64,000 bases of DNA from Ureibacillus acetophenoni (GCF_900220965.1 NZ_OBQC01000003.1:186001-250000), one strand, 5' to 3'; positions 26,739 through 37,480 are shown, numbered from the stretch's first letter. Numbers and translations: made by a program. The notes: generated by a model from the sequence alone, not told the origin.

Positions 26739-27473
26739 TTATTTTAACGTTCGTTTTAAGAATTCTTTCGTTCGATCATGTTGTGGATTAACCAATACTT
26801 GACTAGGCGGTCCTTCCTCAACAATTACCCCTTTATCCATGAATACGATTCGGTCTGCAACTTCTTTTGCGAATTCCATCTCATGAGTTACGATTAACAT
26901 TGTATTTCCTTCTTCGGCCAGTCTTCGCATAACTTTTAAAACTTCCCCAACCATCTCAGGGTCTAATGCCGATGTAGGTTCATCAAAAAGCATTACATCA
27001 GGATCCATAGCTAATGCACGGGCAATTGCTACACGTTGTTTTTGTCCACCAGATAACTGACTTGGTTTTGCACTAACATATTTATCCATACCGACAATTT
27101 CTAAATATTTTAACGCGTTACTTTCAGCTTCTTGCTTTGATCGTTTTAACACTTTTTGTTGTCCAACAACACAGTTTTTCAAAACATTATGATTGTTAAA
27201 CAGGTTAAAACTTTGGAATACCATACCTAAATGTGTTCGGTGCTTTCTTATATCATGATTTTTATCTAGAATGTTTTCGCCATTATAAATTATTTCTCCA
27301 CCTGTAGGAGTCTCTAATAAATTTATACAACGCAATAAAGTGGATTTTCCTGAACCAGATGATCCGATTAAACAAACGACTTCTCCTTTGGCTACTGAAA
27401 AGTTCACATCGCGTAATACTTCATGGTTTCCAAATGATTTGTTTAAATGTCTAATATCTATTACCTTTTCCAT
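26739..27473 (-). CDS. Amino acid ABC transporter ATP-binding protein (lysine, by riboswitch)
   Basis: A 244-residue polar-amino-acid uptake ATPase. It has Walker [10 protein letters not shown] (about 37-45), signature LSGGQKQR, Walker [15 protein letters not shown], switch His in VTHEM, and the family-typical [12 protein letters not shown]. It energises the permease encoded 13 bases upstream. It is last of three genes (binding protein, permease, ATPase) under one lysine riboswitch, so lysine or a close relative is the likely cargo. Confidence 0.92.
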   Translation of the reverse strand: MEKVIDIRHLNKSFGNHEVLRDVNFSVAKGEVVCLIGSSGSGKSTLLRCINLLETPTGGEIIYNGENILDKNHDIRKHRTHLGMVFQSFNLFNNHNVLKNCVVGQQKVLKRSKQEAESNALKYLEIVGMDKYVSAKPSQLSGGQKQRVAIARALAMDPDVMLFDEPTSALDPEMVGEVLKVMRRLAEEGNTMLIVTHEMEFAKEVADRIVFMDKGVIVEEGPPSQVLVNPQHDRTKEFLKRTLK

Positions 27474-27486
27474 TCATTATTCCCCC

Positions 27487-28209
27487 TTACGCGCTCTTTT
27501 CTGGTTGAAAATTGTAGTCTTTCGGACCATCAAGTTTCTTTTCAAATAATCGTAATAATTGTGAAGCTGTGAATGTCATAATTAGATACATCACACATGC
27601 GATCAAATAAGTCTCTGCTGTTTTGTAATTAATACTTGCAATCGTTTGAGTAACAAAGAACAACTCAGTTACACTAATTACACTTAATACCGCTGAATCT
27701 TTAATATTCATAATTAGCTGGTTACCAGTAGCAGGTAAAATATTTCTAATTACCTGTGGTAGTATTACATGAATCATTGTTTGGAAATGACTCATCCCAA
27801 TAGCTTCTGCAGCTTCATATTGACCTTTTTCAATCGAAACAATTCCACCACGAACATATTCAGCCATATACGCACCAGTATTCAATGAAACTACTAAAAC
27901 AGCTGCTACAAAGCGATCCATTACAAATCCATAAGCAGCAATACCATAAAATACTACCATCGCTTGTACAATCATTGGTGTACCACGGAATATTTCTACA
28001 TAAACCGATAATATAAAGTTAACGATTTTTAATAAAAACGATTTAAAGGATTTTTCACGTAATGGAATCGTATGCATTACTCCGATAAATAATCCGATAA
28101 GAGCACCAATAATTGTACTAAAGATTGCAATTAACAGTGTTATATATGCACCTTTTAAATAACTTGGCCAATTTTGTTCTAAAATTGAGAGTATAGACTC
28201 TAAACTCAT
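27487..28209 (-). CDS. Amino acid ABC transporter permease (lysine, by riboswitch)
   Basis: A 240-residue HisM/GlnP-type permease with about five helices and the coupling loop EAAEAIGMSHFQTMIHVILPQ, which docks on the ATPase. ATG 28209 follows AGGAGG by 7 bases; in-frame starts further upstream lie before this site. The EIFRGTPMIVQAMVV segment is typical of polar amino acid permeases. Second gene of the riboswitch-controlled operon. Confidence 0.92.
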   Translation of the reverse strand: MSLESILSILEQNWPSYLKGAYITLLIAIFSTIIGALIGLFIGVMHTIPLREKSFKSFLLKIVNFILSVYVEIFRGTPMIVQAMVVFYGIAAYGFVMDRFVAAVLVVSLNTGAYMAEYVRGGIVSIEKGQYEAAEAIGMSHFQTMIHVILPQVIRNILPATGNQLIMNIKDSAVLSVISVTELFFVTQTIASINYKTAETYLIACVMYLIMTFTASQLLRLFEKKLDGPKDYNFQPEKSA

Positions 28210-28294
28210 AAATATCCTCCTAACAACATACTGTTGTATTAAAGTGGACACTGACTACTAGAAAGTAGTCAGTGTCTTGTTTAATTTACTTATT

Positions 28295-29131
28295 TTATTT
28301 TGGTTGATTTTGAATAACTGTGTCCATTAATTGTTGACGTTCTTCTTCTGAAATCTCTGCTAATGCAGCGTTAATTTTTTCTTGGTTTTCGTCACCTTTA
28401 CGAAGACCGATTGCTACAGCAGCATCTGCTTCACTAATTTCAAAACCATCTTCTAATTCAATGAATGTAAATTTAGAATTTGCAGATGTAGAAGAGATCG
28501 CTTCTGGTCTTTCTGCCACATATGCGTCAATTACTCCAGAGTCTAATGCAACTCTCATTTCTGTAAAGTTGTTCATAGCTACTTCTTTTTGTACATTCGG
28601 AATTTGGTCAATAACATTATAATTTGTAGTACCTAATTGAGAAGTAACTTTTGCGCCAGCAAAATCAGCTAAAGTTTTTGCATTTGCATATTTACTATCT
28701 GCTTTTGTTACAATTACAAATTCACTTAAATAGTAGTTTTCAGTAAAATCAATTGCTTGTTTTCTTTCATCAGTTGGACTCATACCAGCAATAACTGCAT
28801 CAATTACATTTGTTTGTAATGCAGGAATTAAACCGTCCCAATCTGTTTTTACAATAACTAATTCTTTTCCTAAAGCATCTGCTACACGTTTTGCAATTTC
28901 AACGTCGTAACCACCAGCATACTCATCAGATCCTTCAATTTTAACAGCACCATTAGAGTCATCTTGCTGTGTCCAGTTAAATGGAGGGTAAGCAGCTTCT
29001 AAACCAACTTTAAATACTTCTTTTTCTCCTGTAGATTCGTTTGAAGACGTACTTTGTTCAGCAGAACCACAAGCTGCTAAAACTAGAATTGCAAAAATTG
29101 TAGTTAACATAAAGACTAAATTTTTTCTCAT
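28295..29131 (-). CDS. Amino acid ABC transporter substrate-binding lipoprotein (lysine, by riboswitch)
   Basis: A 278-residue family-3 binding protein with a lipoprotein signal (LVLAACGS, Cys about 21). Ligand-site blocks are visible: VGLEAAYPPFNW, GYDVEIAKRVADALG, DAVIAGMSPTDERKQAIDF and SQLGTTNYN. The Asp/Arg pair in this fold binds the amino group and carboxylate of the amino acid. AAGGAG lies 8 bases before ATG 29131. It is the first gene after a lysine riboswitch and terminator, which is better evidence for lysine than the protein sequence alone. Confidence 0.93.
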   Translation of the reverse strand: MRKNLVFMLTTIFAILVLAACGSAEQSTSSNESTGEKEVFKVGLEAAYPPFNWTQQDDSNGAVKIEGSDEYAGGYDVEIAKRVADALGKELVIVKTDWDGLIPALQTNVIDAVIAGMSPTDERKQAIDFTENYYLSEFVIVTKADSKYANAKTLADFAGAKVTSQLGTTNYNVIDQIPNVQKEVAMNNFTEMRVALDSGVIDAYVAERPEAISSTSANSKFTFIELEDGFEISEADAAVAIGLRKGDENQEKINAALAEISEEERQQLMDTVIQNQPK

Positions 29132-29169
29132 ATTTTTTCTCTCCTTAAATATATTTATAGGTATATATG

Positions 29170-29197
29170 AAAAAACGACCTAGAAGATTCTAGGTCG
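29170..29197 (-). terminator. Riboswitch-controlled terminator
   Basis: On the minus strand CGACCTAGA (29197-29189) pairs with TCTAGGTCG (29184-29176), followed by six U residues. It lies between the lysine aptamer and the binding-protein gene and is the expression platform. Confidence 0.88.
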
Positions 29198-29238
29198 CGT
29201 GTATGTAATATACCCAAATCCTCAATTATTCCCGTTTA

Positions 29239-29417
29239 GAGATAGCACAACTCAAGTTAGTTGGGAAAACTATACTTGAGACAGTCCTGCAATTATTCAC
29301 TGCAGACCCAGCATAAAGCATTGAGCATACCTTACACTTCGGCGATATTTCCTTCTTTTTCATTTCATCGTTTGCTCGAACTCTATGAAAAACTAATAAA
29401 TATCGCGCCTCTACCTC
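29239..29417 (-). promoter_or_regulatory. Lysine riboswitch (L-box)
   Basis: Reading the minus strand, the aptamer starts GAGGTAGAGGCGCG and contains GCCGAAG, the GCTGGGTCTGCA arm, GGACTGTC and a closing TGCTATCTC. GAGGTAG and CTATCTC can form the P1 helix. These are the conserved L-box landmarks, in order and at the right spacing. When lysine binds, the downstream terminator should form and shut off the ABC uptake operon. Confidence 0.93.
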
Positions 29418-29456
29418 ACAACAAATAAGTGAGGTTATATATTAAATTATATTAAT

Positions 29457-29485
29457 ATGTTACGATACAGTATTCCTAATGTCAA
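29457..29485 (-). promoter_or_regulatory. SigA promoter of the lysine transport operon
   Basis: On the minus strand TTGACA (29480-29485), 17 bases, TAACAT (29457-29462), about 40 bases upstream of the riboswitch aptamer. Confidence 0.8.
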
Positions 29486-29582
29486 TAGGTTGTCATCAGA
29501 TAAGTATCCAAAATATCAGAATAATGTATTGTTAGAATATTCTAAATAGATATTTTTACACTATTTTCAAAAATTTATGATG

Positions 29583-29619
29583 AAAAAAGCTCTAGCGAGA
29601 TAACAATATCTGCTAGAGC
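29583..29619 (-). terminator. Intrinsic terminator of odhAB
   Basis: On the minus strand GCTCTAGC pairs with GCTAGAGC, with an inner AGATA/TATCT pair and a six-U tail, 10 bases past the odhB stop. Confidence 0.92.
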
Positions 29620-29628
29620 CAACACTTA

Positions 29629-30876
29629 TTAAGAATTTAATAATAAATCTTCTGGATTTTCAATAAGTTCTTTTACTGTTTTTAAGAATCCTACTGAATC
29701 TTTACCATCAATAATTCTGTGGTCATAAGATAACGCAACGTACATCATCGGACGGATCTCAACTTGACCATCAATAGCTACTGGACGGTTTACAATTGAG
29801 TGCATTCCAAGGATACCAGCTTGTGTTCCGTTCATAATTGGTGTAGACATTAACGAACCGAATACTCCACCATTTGTAATAGTGAATGATCCACCAGCCA
29901 TATCGTTTAATCCTAATTTTTTGTCACGAGCTTTTTTAGCTAAGTTTGCGATATCTTTTTCAATTTCAGCAAAGTTTTTGCTATTAGCATCACGTACTAC
30001 TGGAACTACTAAACCTTCTTCTGTAGATACAGCAATACCGATATCAAAGAAGTTGTTTAAGTGAATTTCATCGCCAACGATTTGAGCATTAACGTATGGA
30101 TATTTTTTAAGTGCCGCTACTACAGCTTTTGTAAAGAATGACATAAAGCCAAGTTTAATATCGTTTGCTTTTACGAATTCTTCTTGTTTACGTTTACGTA
30201 AGGCCATAATGTTTGTCATATCAATTTCGTTAAAAGTAGTTAACATTGCTGTAGATTGTTTAACTTCTAGTAAACGTTTTGCAATTGTTTGACGACGACG
30301 GCTCATTTTTTCAATCGTTACACGGTCAGATTGTGCTGCAGGAGTAAATACTACAGGACCATTAGCTGCTGCTACAGGTGCTGCTTGTGCTGCTACTGGA
30401 GCAGTTCCGTGAGCTGCAACATCTTGAACTCTTACACGACCTTGTGGATCTACTGGAGAGATTGCACTTAAGTCAATTCCTTTTTCACGAGCTAATTTAC
30501 GAGCTGCAGGTGAAGCCACTACACGATCATTTGAAGTTTCTTCAGGTGCTGCTACTGGAGTTGCAGGTTGAGCTGCAGTAACTGGTGCTGGTGCCGCCTC
30601 TGCTTTTGGTGCTTCAGCTGCTGGCGCTGCTGGAGCGCCTTCGCCAGCTTCTACTACTGCTATTACTTGACCTACTAATACTGTATCCCCTTCTTCAGCT
30701 AGGATTTGTGTTAATACTCCTGCTTCTTCGGAAATAATTTCAGCATTTACTTTATCAGTTTCTAGTTCAACGATGAATTCGCCTTTTTCAACACGATCTC
30801 CAACTTTTCTAACCCACTGGGCAATTGTTCCTTCTGTAATCGATTCTGCTAATTCAGGGACTTTAATTTCAGCCAC
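29629..30876 (-). CDS. odhB: Dihydrolipoyl succinyltransferase, E2 of 2-oxoglutarate dehydrogenase
   Basis: A 415-residue E2 enzyme. The N-terminal lipoyl domain carries the lipoylated Lys in [10 protein letters not shown] (about 42). An Ala/Pro linker follows, then the E1/E3-binding domain ([18 protein letters not shown]) and the catalytic domain with the C-terminal [11 protein letters not shown] (active His/Asp). It transfers the succinyl group to CoA in the TCA cycle. GTG 30876 follows AGGAGG by 7 bases; the ATG at 30900 lies before that site. It is co-transcribed with odhA, 96 bases upstream. Confidence 0.96.
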   Translation of the reverse strand: MAEIKVPELAESITEGTIAQWVRKVGDRVEKGEFIVELETDKVNAEIISEEAGVLTQILAEEGDTVLVGQVIAVVEAGEGAPAAPAAEAPKAEAAPAPVTAAQPATPVAAPEETSNDRVVASPAARKLAREKGIDLSAISPVDPQGRVRVQDVAAHGTAPVAAQAAPVAAANGPVVFTPAAQSDRVTIEKMSRRRQTIAKRLLEVKQSTAMLTTFNEIDMTNIMALRKRKQEEFVKANDIKLGFMSFFTKAVVAALKKYPYVNAQIVGDEIHLNNFFDIGIAVSTEEGLVVPVVRDANSKNFAEIEKDIANLAKKARDKKLGLNDMAGGSFTITNGGVFGSLMSTPIMNGTQAGILGMHSIVNRPVAIDGQVEIRPMMYVALSYDHRIIDGKDSVGFLKTVKELIENPEDLLLNS

Positions 30877-30972
30877 AATAATATCCTCCTTTAATATCAT
30901 GCATGTTTACATAAACATACATTCTTCACTACTAATATCTAGTAGCTAAATTACCTTTATGATCATATTTTT

Positions 30973-33780
30973 TTACGCGAAAGCGTCTTCAATTATTTTA
31001 GCTTGAGCAATTTTATGAGAATCTGCGTCACCTTCAGATGTTGATGACATTTCTGGTCGACCTACATATTTTACTTTTTTACCTTCTGCTAAATCTAATA
31101 AATATTCTAATGCGTATTTCCAAGGTCCTTGGTTTTTAGGTTCTTCTTGTACCCATCGAATTTCTTTTACATTTGGATATCTTGAAATAATTTCAGATAA
31201 CTTTTCAGATGGGAATGGATATAATTGTTCCACACGTAAAATGTGTGTATTATCAAAGCCTTCCCCGTCTTTTACATGTTCTGCTAAGTCAATTGTGACA
31301 CGTCCAGAACCTAATAAGATACGTTCAACCTTTTTCGGTTTAGTACCTAATCCAGGTTGTTCGAATACTTCTTGGAAAGTGCCTTCAGACAGATCTTCAA
31401 TTGATGCTGCTGCTAATGGGTGGCGAAGTAATGATTTAGGTGTACCTACAACTAATGGACGAATTGCATCTGTTTCTAACATTTTTGCTTGTCGGCGTAA
31501 TAAGTGGAAGTAGTTACCTGCATTTGAACAGTTTGCTACAGTCCAGTTATTTTCAGCTGATAATTGTAAATATCTTTCAATACGAGCTGAAGAGTGTTCT
31601 GGACCTTGACCTTCCATACCCGTTGGTAATAACATAACTAATCCTGTTTTTTGACCCCATTTAGAACGTGCAGCAGAAATGAAATTATCAAACATTACTT
31701 GAGCCATGTTTGCAAAGTCACCAAATTGCCCTTCCCAAAGCGTTAGAGCCTTTTTATGTTCTAAATTGTATCCGTATTCAAAACCAACAATAGCAGTTTC
31801 TGTCAATGGTGAGTTATGCACCGCAAACGAAGCTTTCGAATCAGAAATGTTGTGTAATGGAACAAATTCCGTACCGCTGTTTTTATCGTGTAAAACTAAA
31901 TGGCGTTGAGAGAAAGTTCCTCGCTCAGCATCTTGACCAGTAATTCGAACTGGGTTACCGTCGCGTAAAATTGCAGCAAATGCTAATGTTTCTGCGTGAC
32001 CCCAATCAATTTTTCCAGTTTCAATTGCTTCAACTCGCTTGTTTAGAATTCTCGCAAGTTTATTTTGTGGCTCGAAGTTTTCCGGCCAAGCTAATAATTC
32101 GTTATTAATTTGTAGTAAATCTTCTTTAGGTACAGAAGTATCAACAGCTGGGAAGTCATTTTTCACTGCATCAGGCATTTCGATGTCTAAGTGATGACCT
32201 TTTTCTTCTCCAACTTGTTTTACATGGTCATAAGAAGTTTGCATTCCTGCATAAATTTCTTCATCCAGTGTTTTTACTTCTTCTGCTGTAACAATACCTT
32301 CGTTTACTAGCTTTTCCCCGTAAATTGTACGTACTGTCGGGTGTTTTGAAACAATTAAATAAGTTAATGGATTTGTTACAGTTGGATCATCAGTTTCATT
32401 ATGACCAAAACGACGATATCCGATTAAGTCTATTAAAATGTCTTTACCAAAAATTTGACGATATTCAAACGCAAATTTAGCCACGTTCACTACAGCTTCT
32501 GGATCATCTGCATTCACGTGAATAATTGGAACTCCATAACCTTTCGCAACATCAGAAGAGTAACGTGTTGAACGTGAATCGTAATGTTCTGTTGTAAATC
32601 CAATCATATTGTTTGAAATAATATGAACAGAACCACCTGTACTGAAACCTTTTGTATTTGCATAGTTGAATGTTTCTTGTACAATTCCCTCACCTGCAAA
32701 GGCAGCATCACCGTGGATTAGTACCGCTAACGCTTTCTTCGGATCATACGTAGGATAACCTGGTTTTGATGCATCTTCTTGTGCAGCACGTGTAGCACCT
32801 GTAACTACAGGGCTTACTACTTCTAAGTGTGAAGGGTTATAAGCTAATTTAACTTTTAAACCTGATTTTTTTGTATGTGTAGCACCCATATGGTACTTCA
32901 CGTCACCAGTCCAACCTTTTGTTATTTCTAAACTACCGTCTTCAGGTAAGAAATAATCATTTGGAACATGGGCGAAGTCCGCAAACATCATGTCATAAGG
33001 TTTGTTTACAACATGTGTTAATACATTTAAACGTCCTCGGTGTGCCATACCGATTTGTAGTTGATTCATTTTTTCTACTTCAGCTTGTTTCACTAACTCA
33101 TCTAATAGAATAACTAGTGTATCTAAACCTTCAATAGAGAAACGTTTTTGACCTACAAAAGTTTTATGAATAAATTTTTCAAAATCTTCAACTCTTGTTA
33201 ATCTTTCTAGAATTGCTTTTTTCTCTTCATTAGTTAAGCTCTGTTTTAATGTACCAGATTCGATTTTTGATTGAATCCAGTCACGTTCATTTTTATCATC
33301 TATATGAGAATATTCGAAACCGATTTTTTCAGTATAAATTGAACGTAAATAATCGATTGCCTGTTTCCCATTGGAAACGTTTGCAGGCGTGATCGTAAAG
33401 AATAGTGACGCAGGCATTGCACTTAAATCTGCATCAGTTAAACCATAATAATTCAAATCTATTTTAGTAGTATCTAATTTACGATCCTTTAAAGGATATA
33501 AATCAGCAGCTAAATGACCGAATGAACGAATCGCATCCGCTAATTGCACAGCCGCAAACACTTTTGTCATATTATTAGGTTGTACATTCGCTACTCCCTC
33601 TGTAGCAACGTACTCCTCATCCACAATTGGAGCACCAAATTGTTGGAATAATGCTACTAATTCTCGATCAACTTCTTCAGGTGACTGTAAGTACAATTCA
33701 TATTGTTCCATTACATAGCCTAAGTTAGGACCTGCAAACGCTGACCAAGGAGAACCAACAGCTAAAACATTGTTCGACAT
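30973..33780 (-). CDS. odhA: 2-oxoglutarate dehydrogenase E1 component
   Basis: A 935-residue thiamine-diphosphate enzyme that decarboxylates 2-oxoglutarate. Visible blocks include GMAHRGRLNVL, HGDAAFAGEGIVQETFN (ThDP/Mg site), GYRRFGHNETDDP, and ERGTFSQRH with GFEYGYN in the transketolase-like domain. Length equals the Bacillus OdhA. ATG 33780 is chosen because TTGGAGG precedes it by 8 bases; upstream in-frame codons precede that ribosome site. Operon odhA-odhB, ending at the terminator at 29583. Confidence 0.96.
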   Translation of the reverse strand: MSNNVLAVGSPWSAFAGPNLGYVMEQYELYLQSPEEVDRELVALFQQFGAPIVDEEYVATEGVANVQPNNMTKVFAAVQLADAIRSFGHLAADLYPLKDRKLDTTKIDLNYYGLTDADLSAMPASLFFTITPANVSNGKQAIDYLRSIYTEKIGFEYSHIDDKNERDWIQSKIESGTLKQSLTNEEKKAILERLTRVEDFEKFIHKTFVGQKRFSIEGLDTLVILLDELVKQAEVEKMNQLQIGMAHRGRLNVLTHVVNKPYDMMFADFAHVPNDYFLPEDGSLEITKGWTGDVKYHMGATHTKKSGLKVKLAYNPSHLEVVSPVVTGATRAAQEDASKPGYPTYDPKKALAVLIHGDAAFAGEGIVQETFNYANTKGFSTGGSVHIISNNMIGFTTEHYDSRSTRYSSDVAKGYGVPIIHVNADDPEAVVNVAKFAFEYRQIFGKDILIDLIGYRRFGHNETDDPTVTNPLTYLIVSKHPTVRTIYGEKLVNEGIVTAEEVKTLDEEIYAGMQTSYDHVKQVGEEKGHHLDIEMPDAVKNDFPAVDTSVPKEDLLQINNELLAWPENFEPQNKLARILNKRVEAIETGKIDWGHAETLAFAAILRDGNPVRITGQDAERGTFSQRHLVLHDKNSGTEFVPLHNISDSKASFAVHNSPLTETAIVGFEYGYNLEHKKALTLWEGQFGDFANMAQVMFDNFISAARSKWGQKTGLVMLLPTGMEGQGPEHSSARIERYLQLSAENNWTVANCSNAGNYFHLLRRQAKMLETDAIRPLVVGTPKSLLRHPLAAASIEDLSEGTFQEVFEQPGLGTKPKKVERILLGSGRVTIDLAEHVKDGEGFDNTHILRVEQLYPFPSEKLSEIISRYPNVKEIRWVQEEPKNQGPWKYALEYLLDLAEGKKVKYVGRPEMSSTSEGDADSHKIAQAKIIEDAFA

Positions 33781-34006
33781 GAGAATAACCTCCAAATTTG
33801 CCATGTGGCAATTCCTTGTTTCAATATTATTTATAACAAATTTCACCATGTTTCAACAATCGATATTTTCAATCAATTTGATAATTAATTGGAATCGGTT
33901 TATGATGAACGTTATTTTTCAATTCAATCTTACTACTCTTCACAAAAAATACAACTCTTTTTGAATAAATATTGTTATTTTTTACATAAGAACTAATATT
34001 ACAGTA

Positions 34007-35401
34007 CTAAAGCGGGAACCTTAATGTAAATACTGTCCCTTCGTCTATTTTACTAGAGACTTCGATCTCTACATTATATTTTTCTGCCAACATTTTAGTA
34101 ATGCTCAATCCTAAACCAGTTCCTCCTCCAGTATGTTCTCTGGAATCGTCAACCCGATAAAAACGATCGAAAATTTTATTTAAATTCTCTTGATGAATTC
34201 CAATCCCATTATCTTTTATTGTTATAAAAATATTTTCTGTTAAATAATGAACTTTTACTTCAATAATTGGTTTTTTTATATTATAGCGAATTCCGTTTTC
34301 AATGATATTTCGAACAATTTGGGCGAGGGCATTTTCCGTAATATGTGCTTGTATCACTTCTCCAGTAGAATGTATGTTTATTTCTGCCTCACTGTTAATC
34401 ATCTGAAGTTCATTTTTCACAGATGTCAATACTCGCTCTACATTTGCATAGCTATGTTCGTCTCGTTTTTCTCTCCTAGCCAAATGGAGGAGTTCCTCAA
34501 TCATTTTTTTCATTCTACGTACTTCTATAATTGATGTGTTTAAAGATTCTTCTAACACTTCAGGATTTTTTTTACCCCATCTTTGAATAAGAGATAGATG
34601 GCCTTCAATTGCCTGAATTGGTGTACGAAGCTCATGGGATGCATCTGAAACAAATTGTTGTTGTTTTGCAAAAGATTGTTGCAATTCATCCATCATTGCT
34701 AAATACATTTTTAATAAATCTCCAATTTCATCGTCCGCTTTATAACTAAATTTAATAGGCTTTTCAAACCCCTTTTCTTTTACCGTGATCATAGAATCTC
34801 TTAAGTCTTCTAATGGCTTCATTAGTAAATTTGACAAATGGAAACTGATAATACCTGCTAGTAAAATTGCACCAATCCCAGCAATTAACATTGCTGTTAA
34901 CATATATTGCATCATTGAATGAAATGTAGTTAATGGATGAATCAATTGCATATACCCTTGAAATAGACCAATTTGGACAAATCGACTAACTACAATTACA
35001 TCTTCTCCATCAACTGTTTCTTTTGAAACGTTTGTATTTAATAATTCATCTAATGTAAGTGTAATATTAACTACTGGCGAGTGATTATTTATTCTTAAAA
35101 CTTCGTAACCGTCCATATTAAATATTCGGACCGTTTGATTTTGGTTAATTATTGACTTCATTAATCCATTATTATCTTGTAATTCCCTTAAGCTCATCGG
35201 CCCATCTTGTGAATTAAAAAAAGAGCTTAAATCATCAACCGTGCGAATAGCACCGTTTTGTTCGTTATTGTATAACCAATTGTACAATGCAAAATAAATT
35301 ACTATACAAATCGCTGCATAGCTAATAGACAATACAAGCGCTGTAGAAAATGACCATTTCTTTTTTAAGGAAAGGTTAATAAAATAATCTCTAAGTTTCA
35401 T
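34007..35401 (-). CDS. arlS: Sensor histidine kinase, ArlS/YkoH-like
   Basis: A 464-residue membrane kinase with two helices (about 16-38 and 168-190) around an extracytoplasmic domain of about 130 residues. HAMP, HisKA (phospho-His in [10 protein letters not shown], about 250) and HATPase ([23 protein letters not shown]) domains follow. The stretch [23 protein letters not shown] is very close to ArlS of staphylococci. The start overlaps the response-regulator stop by 4 bases. The signal is unknown; ArlRS in Staphylococcus controls adhesion and autolysis. Confidence 0.88.
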   Translation of the reverse strand: MKLRDYFINLSLKKKWSFSTALVLSISYAAICIVIYFALYNWLYNNEQNGAIRTVDDLSSFFNSQDGPMSLRELQDNNGLMKSIINQNQTVRIFNMDGYEVLRINNHSPVVNITLTLDELLNTNVSKETVDGEDVIVVSRFVQIGLFQGYMQLIHPLTTFHSMMQYMLTAMLIAGIGAILLAGIISFHLSNLLMKPLEDLRDSMITVKEKGFEKPIKFSYKADDEIGDLLKMYLAMMDELQQSFAKQQQFVSDASHELRTPIQAIEGHLSLIQRWGKKNPEVLEESLNTSIIEVRRMKKMIEELLHLARREKRDEHSYANVERVLTSVKNELQMINSEAEINIHSTGEVIQAHITENALAQIVRNIIENGIRYNIKKPIIEVKVHYLTENIFITIKDNGIGIHQENLNKIFDRFYRVDDSREHTGGGTGLGLSITKMLAEKYNVEIEVSSKIDEGTVFTLRFPL

Positions 35402-36072
35402 TCTCTCACCACATAACCAACACCACGTATTGTCTCAATAAGTGGTTCACCATCCGTTTTTATTTTTGAACGTAGATGTCGAATATAAACGTCAACAACG
35501 TTCGTTTCCACCTCAGTTTCATAACCCCATACAGATTGTAAGATCATATCTCTTGAACATACCCGATTTTTGTTTTCACATAAAAGTTTTAATAAGTCAT
35601 ACTCTGTTTTTGTTAGTTCAACTTTTTCGTTTTTAAAGAACACTTCATATGAATTCGGGTTAATAACGATTTCACGAACTTCTATTAAATCGTCTTTCCC
35701 ATTATTCGTTTTTACTCTTCTAAGAATTGAACGAATTCTAGCAAGTAATTCTTCAATAGCAAAAGGTTTAACTATATAATCATCTGCCCCTGCATCTAAA
35801 CCCGCAACTCGATCCATTATTTCGTCCCGTGCAGTAATTAGAATTATTGGTACATCGGATTGAGCGCGAATTCTCCTACAAACTTCGATTCCGTTTAATT
35901 TCGGTAACATGACATCAAGTAAAATACAATCATAGTTCTCACTTAATGCTCTTTCAAGTCCATCCCTTCCATTAAATGATACTGTTACATCAAATTGCTC
36001 ATATTGCAATTCTAGTTCAATGAAACGGGAAATTGTTTTTTCATCTTCTACTAATAAGATTTTTCTATTCAT
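35398..36072 (-). CDS. arlR: OmpR-family response regulator, ArlR-like
   Basis: A 224-residue regulator. The receiver domain has Asp pair LVEDE, phospho-Asp in [10 protein letters not shown] (about 52) and Lys in IVKPF. The winged-helix DNA-binding domain (about 128-224) ends RGVGYVVRE. It forms a two-gene operon with the kinase, with which it overlaps by 4 bases. GGAAGGTG lies upstream of ATG 36072. Confidence 0.9.
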   Translation of the reverse strand: MNRKILLVEDEKTISRFIELELQYEQFDVTVSFNGRDGLERALSENYDCILLDVMLPKLNGIEVCRRIRAQSDVPIILITARDEIMDRVAGLDAGADDYIVKPFAIEELLARIRSILRRVKTNNGKDDLIEVREIVINPNSYEVFFKNEKVELTKTEYDLLKLLCENKNRVCSRDMILQSVWGYETEVETNVVDVYIRHLRSKIKTDGEPLIETIRGVGYVVRE

Positions 36073-36130
36073 ATAAGTTCACCTTCCGCCTATATAGAAT
36101 GCTTGGTAAACAAACATTGTAATAAGAGTT

Positions 36131-36170
36131 AAAAAGCCACATTTTAAGTTTAACTTAAAATGTGACTCTT
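36131..36170 (-). terminator. Hairpin terminator downstream of arlRS promoter region/upstream of dapF end
   Basis: A nearly perfect palindrome, CACATTTTAAGTT with AACTTAAAATGTG, and an A/T-run on the left that gives the minus strand a U-tail. It lies between the dapF stop (36191) and the arlR start (36072), so it should terminate dapF. Confidence 0.8.
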
Positions 36171-36190
36171 TACATTTTGAAACACCTACT

Positions 36191-37156
36191 CTATAAAATA
36201 AAGGATGCTGATTCTTCTCTAACGACCTTTACACATTTCTTATACTCTTTTTGTTCATCAGTGTCTTTTCTACTAATAAACTTATAATTATTTTGTTCTA
36301 TATCAATCTCATACGAGGCAATAACTGTTGCGTTTCCAATAAGAGTTAATTGATATTCGCCATTATCTTCAATAACTTTGCATTTAACAAAACCACCTGG
36401 GTTAAGAACAGTTATAGTTTCATTTTGAACAATATTATTTATTTTTGCAACTAAAGCAGATGCAGTCATTGCAGTTCCGCATGCATTTGTAAACCCTACT
36501 CCCCGTTCAAACGTTCTTACGAAAATAGTGTCATTTTTTAGAGGTAGTGCATAACTTACATTTATGCCGTCCGAACAATAATCATTTTCCACGTTTAAAA
36601 ATTGAGCAAGTGATGTTTGATGAGCATCATTAGTAATATATTGCTCACCTACAATTCCTATTAAATGAGGATTAGGTACAGATACAGCAGTATATTTTAT
36701 ATCTTGTGAAAATTCCGGTATTAATTGATAGTTAATTTCCGATTGATTATTATACTTCATAGGTAAACTTTCTAAATTAAAGGAAACCGGCGATATTTCT
36801 ACTGCATACGTAGGTACACCTTCATATATTGGTTCCTCTCTTTTAACTTTTAAATTTGCTTTCATAGTTTCAATGATCGCTTCATCTTTTTTTAGCTTTT
36901 CACACACATATCTTGCGACACAACGCAAGCCATTTCCACACATCGATGCTTCAGACCCGTCAGCATTGATGACTCTCATTTTAGCGTCTGCAACTGTAGA
37001 TGGTAACACTAATAATAAACCGTCTGCCCCACCTTCATTTTCTACTTTGCATAGCCATTTTGTTAAACTTACCCAATCATGTTCTGTTTCTTGATCGGAT
37101 TCAAATAAATAAAATGTATTTCCAGAACCGTGTACTTTAAAAATCGTTCTTTCCAT
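36191..37156 (-). CDS. dapF: Diaminopimelate epimerase, divergent
   Basis: A 321-residue DapF-family epimerase. It converts LL- to meso-diaminopimelate for lysine and peptidoglycan synthesis. Both catalytic cysteines are present: MCGNGLRCVARY (about 73) and TNACGTAMTASA (about 226). The second block differs slightly from the usual ACGTG. The C-terminal about 35 residues (NNYKFISRKDTDEQKEYKK) extend beyond the usual 275-290 residues. ATG 37156 has GAGGAG upstream. Monocistronic. Confidence 0.88.
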   Translation of the reverse strand: MERTIFKVHGSGNTFYLFESDQETEHDWVSLTKWLCKVENEGGADGLLLVLPSTVADAKMRVINADGSEASMCGNGLRCVARYVCEKLKKDEAIIETMKANLKVKREEPIYEGVPTYAVEISPVSFNLESLPMKYNNQSEINYQLIPEFSQDIKYTAVSVPNPHLIGIVGEQYITNDAHQTSLAQFLNVENDYCSDGINVSYALPLKNDTIFVRTFERGVGFTNACGTAMTASALVAKINNIVQNETITVLNPGGFVKCKVIEDNGEYQLTLIGNATVIASYEIDIEQNNYKFISRKDTDEQKEYKKCVKVVREESASFIL

Positions 37157-37393
37157 ACAACATCACTCCTCAAAATTGGGATTGTAAATCATAATGATTA
37201 ATAATAATTGAACCACCTATTAAATGGCAATATTTTTATTTTACAAAGTTAATATTTGTTAACAAATATTTCACAACTTATTATAAAAATTCTTATTGCA
37301 AAAGAATAATTTTTTATTATATGATACTTCTACAAAATACTTATTTTAATGGATAAAAACTCTAGGGAAACGATGGATGACTATTTTGCCATA
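37157..37393. other. AT-rich divergent intergenic region
   Basis: Lies between the divergent dapF and acetyltransferase genes. No gene seen. Promoters for both directions must lie here, but none stands out by consensus. Confidence 0.4.
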
Positions 37394-37480
37394 GTTTAAC
37401 GCCTAGTTTTTTTTAGGCAATTTTGTCGTAACTGTTGCCCTGTGATTTTTTAGCAACTTTCCTAAAAGGAGGCGTAAAAC
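37394..37480 (+). promoter_or_regulatory. Structured 5' leader of the acetyltransferase gene
   Basis: Several competing pairings are visible. GTTTAACGCCT (37394-37404) can pair, with one mismatch, to AGGCGTAAAAC (37470-37480), which includes part of the AGGAGG ribosome site. Alternatively GCCTA pairs with TAGGC around a T-loop (37401-37418), GGCAA with TTGCC (37416-37439), and GTTGC with GCAAC. The set looks like a switchable leader. I cannot match it to a known riboswitch class. Confidence 0.35.
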
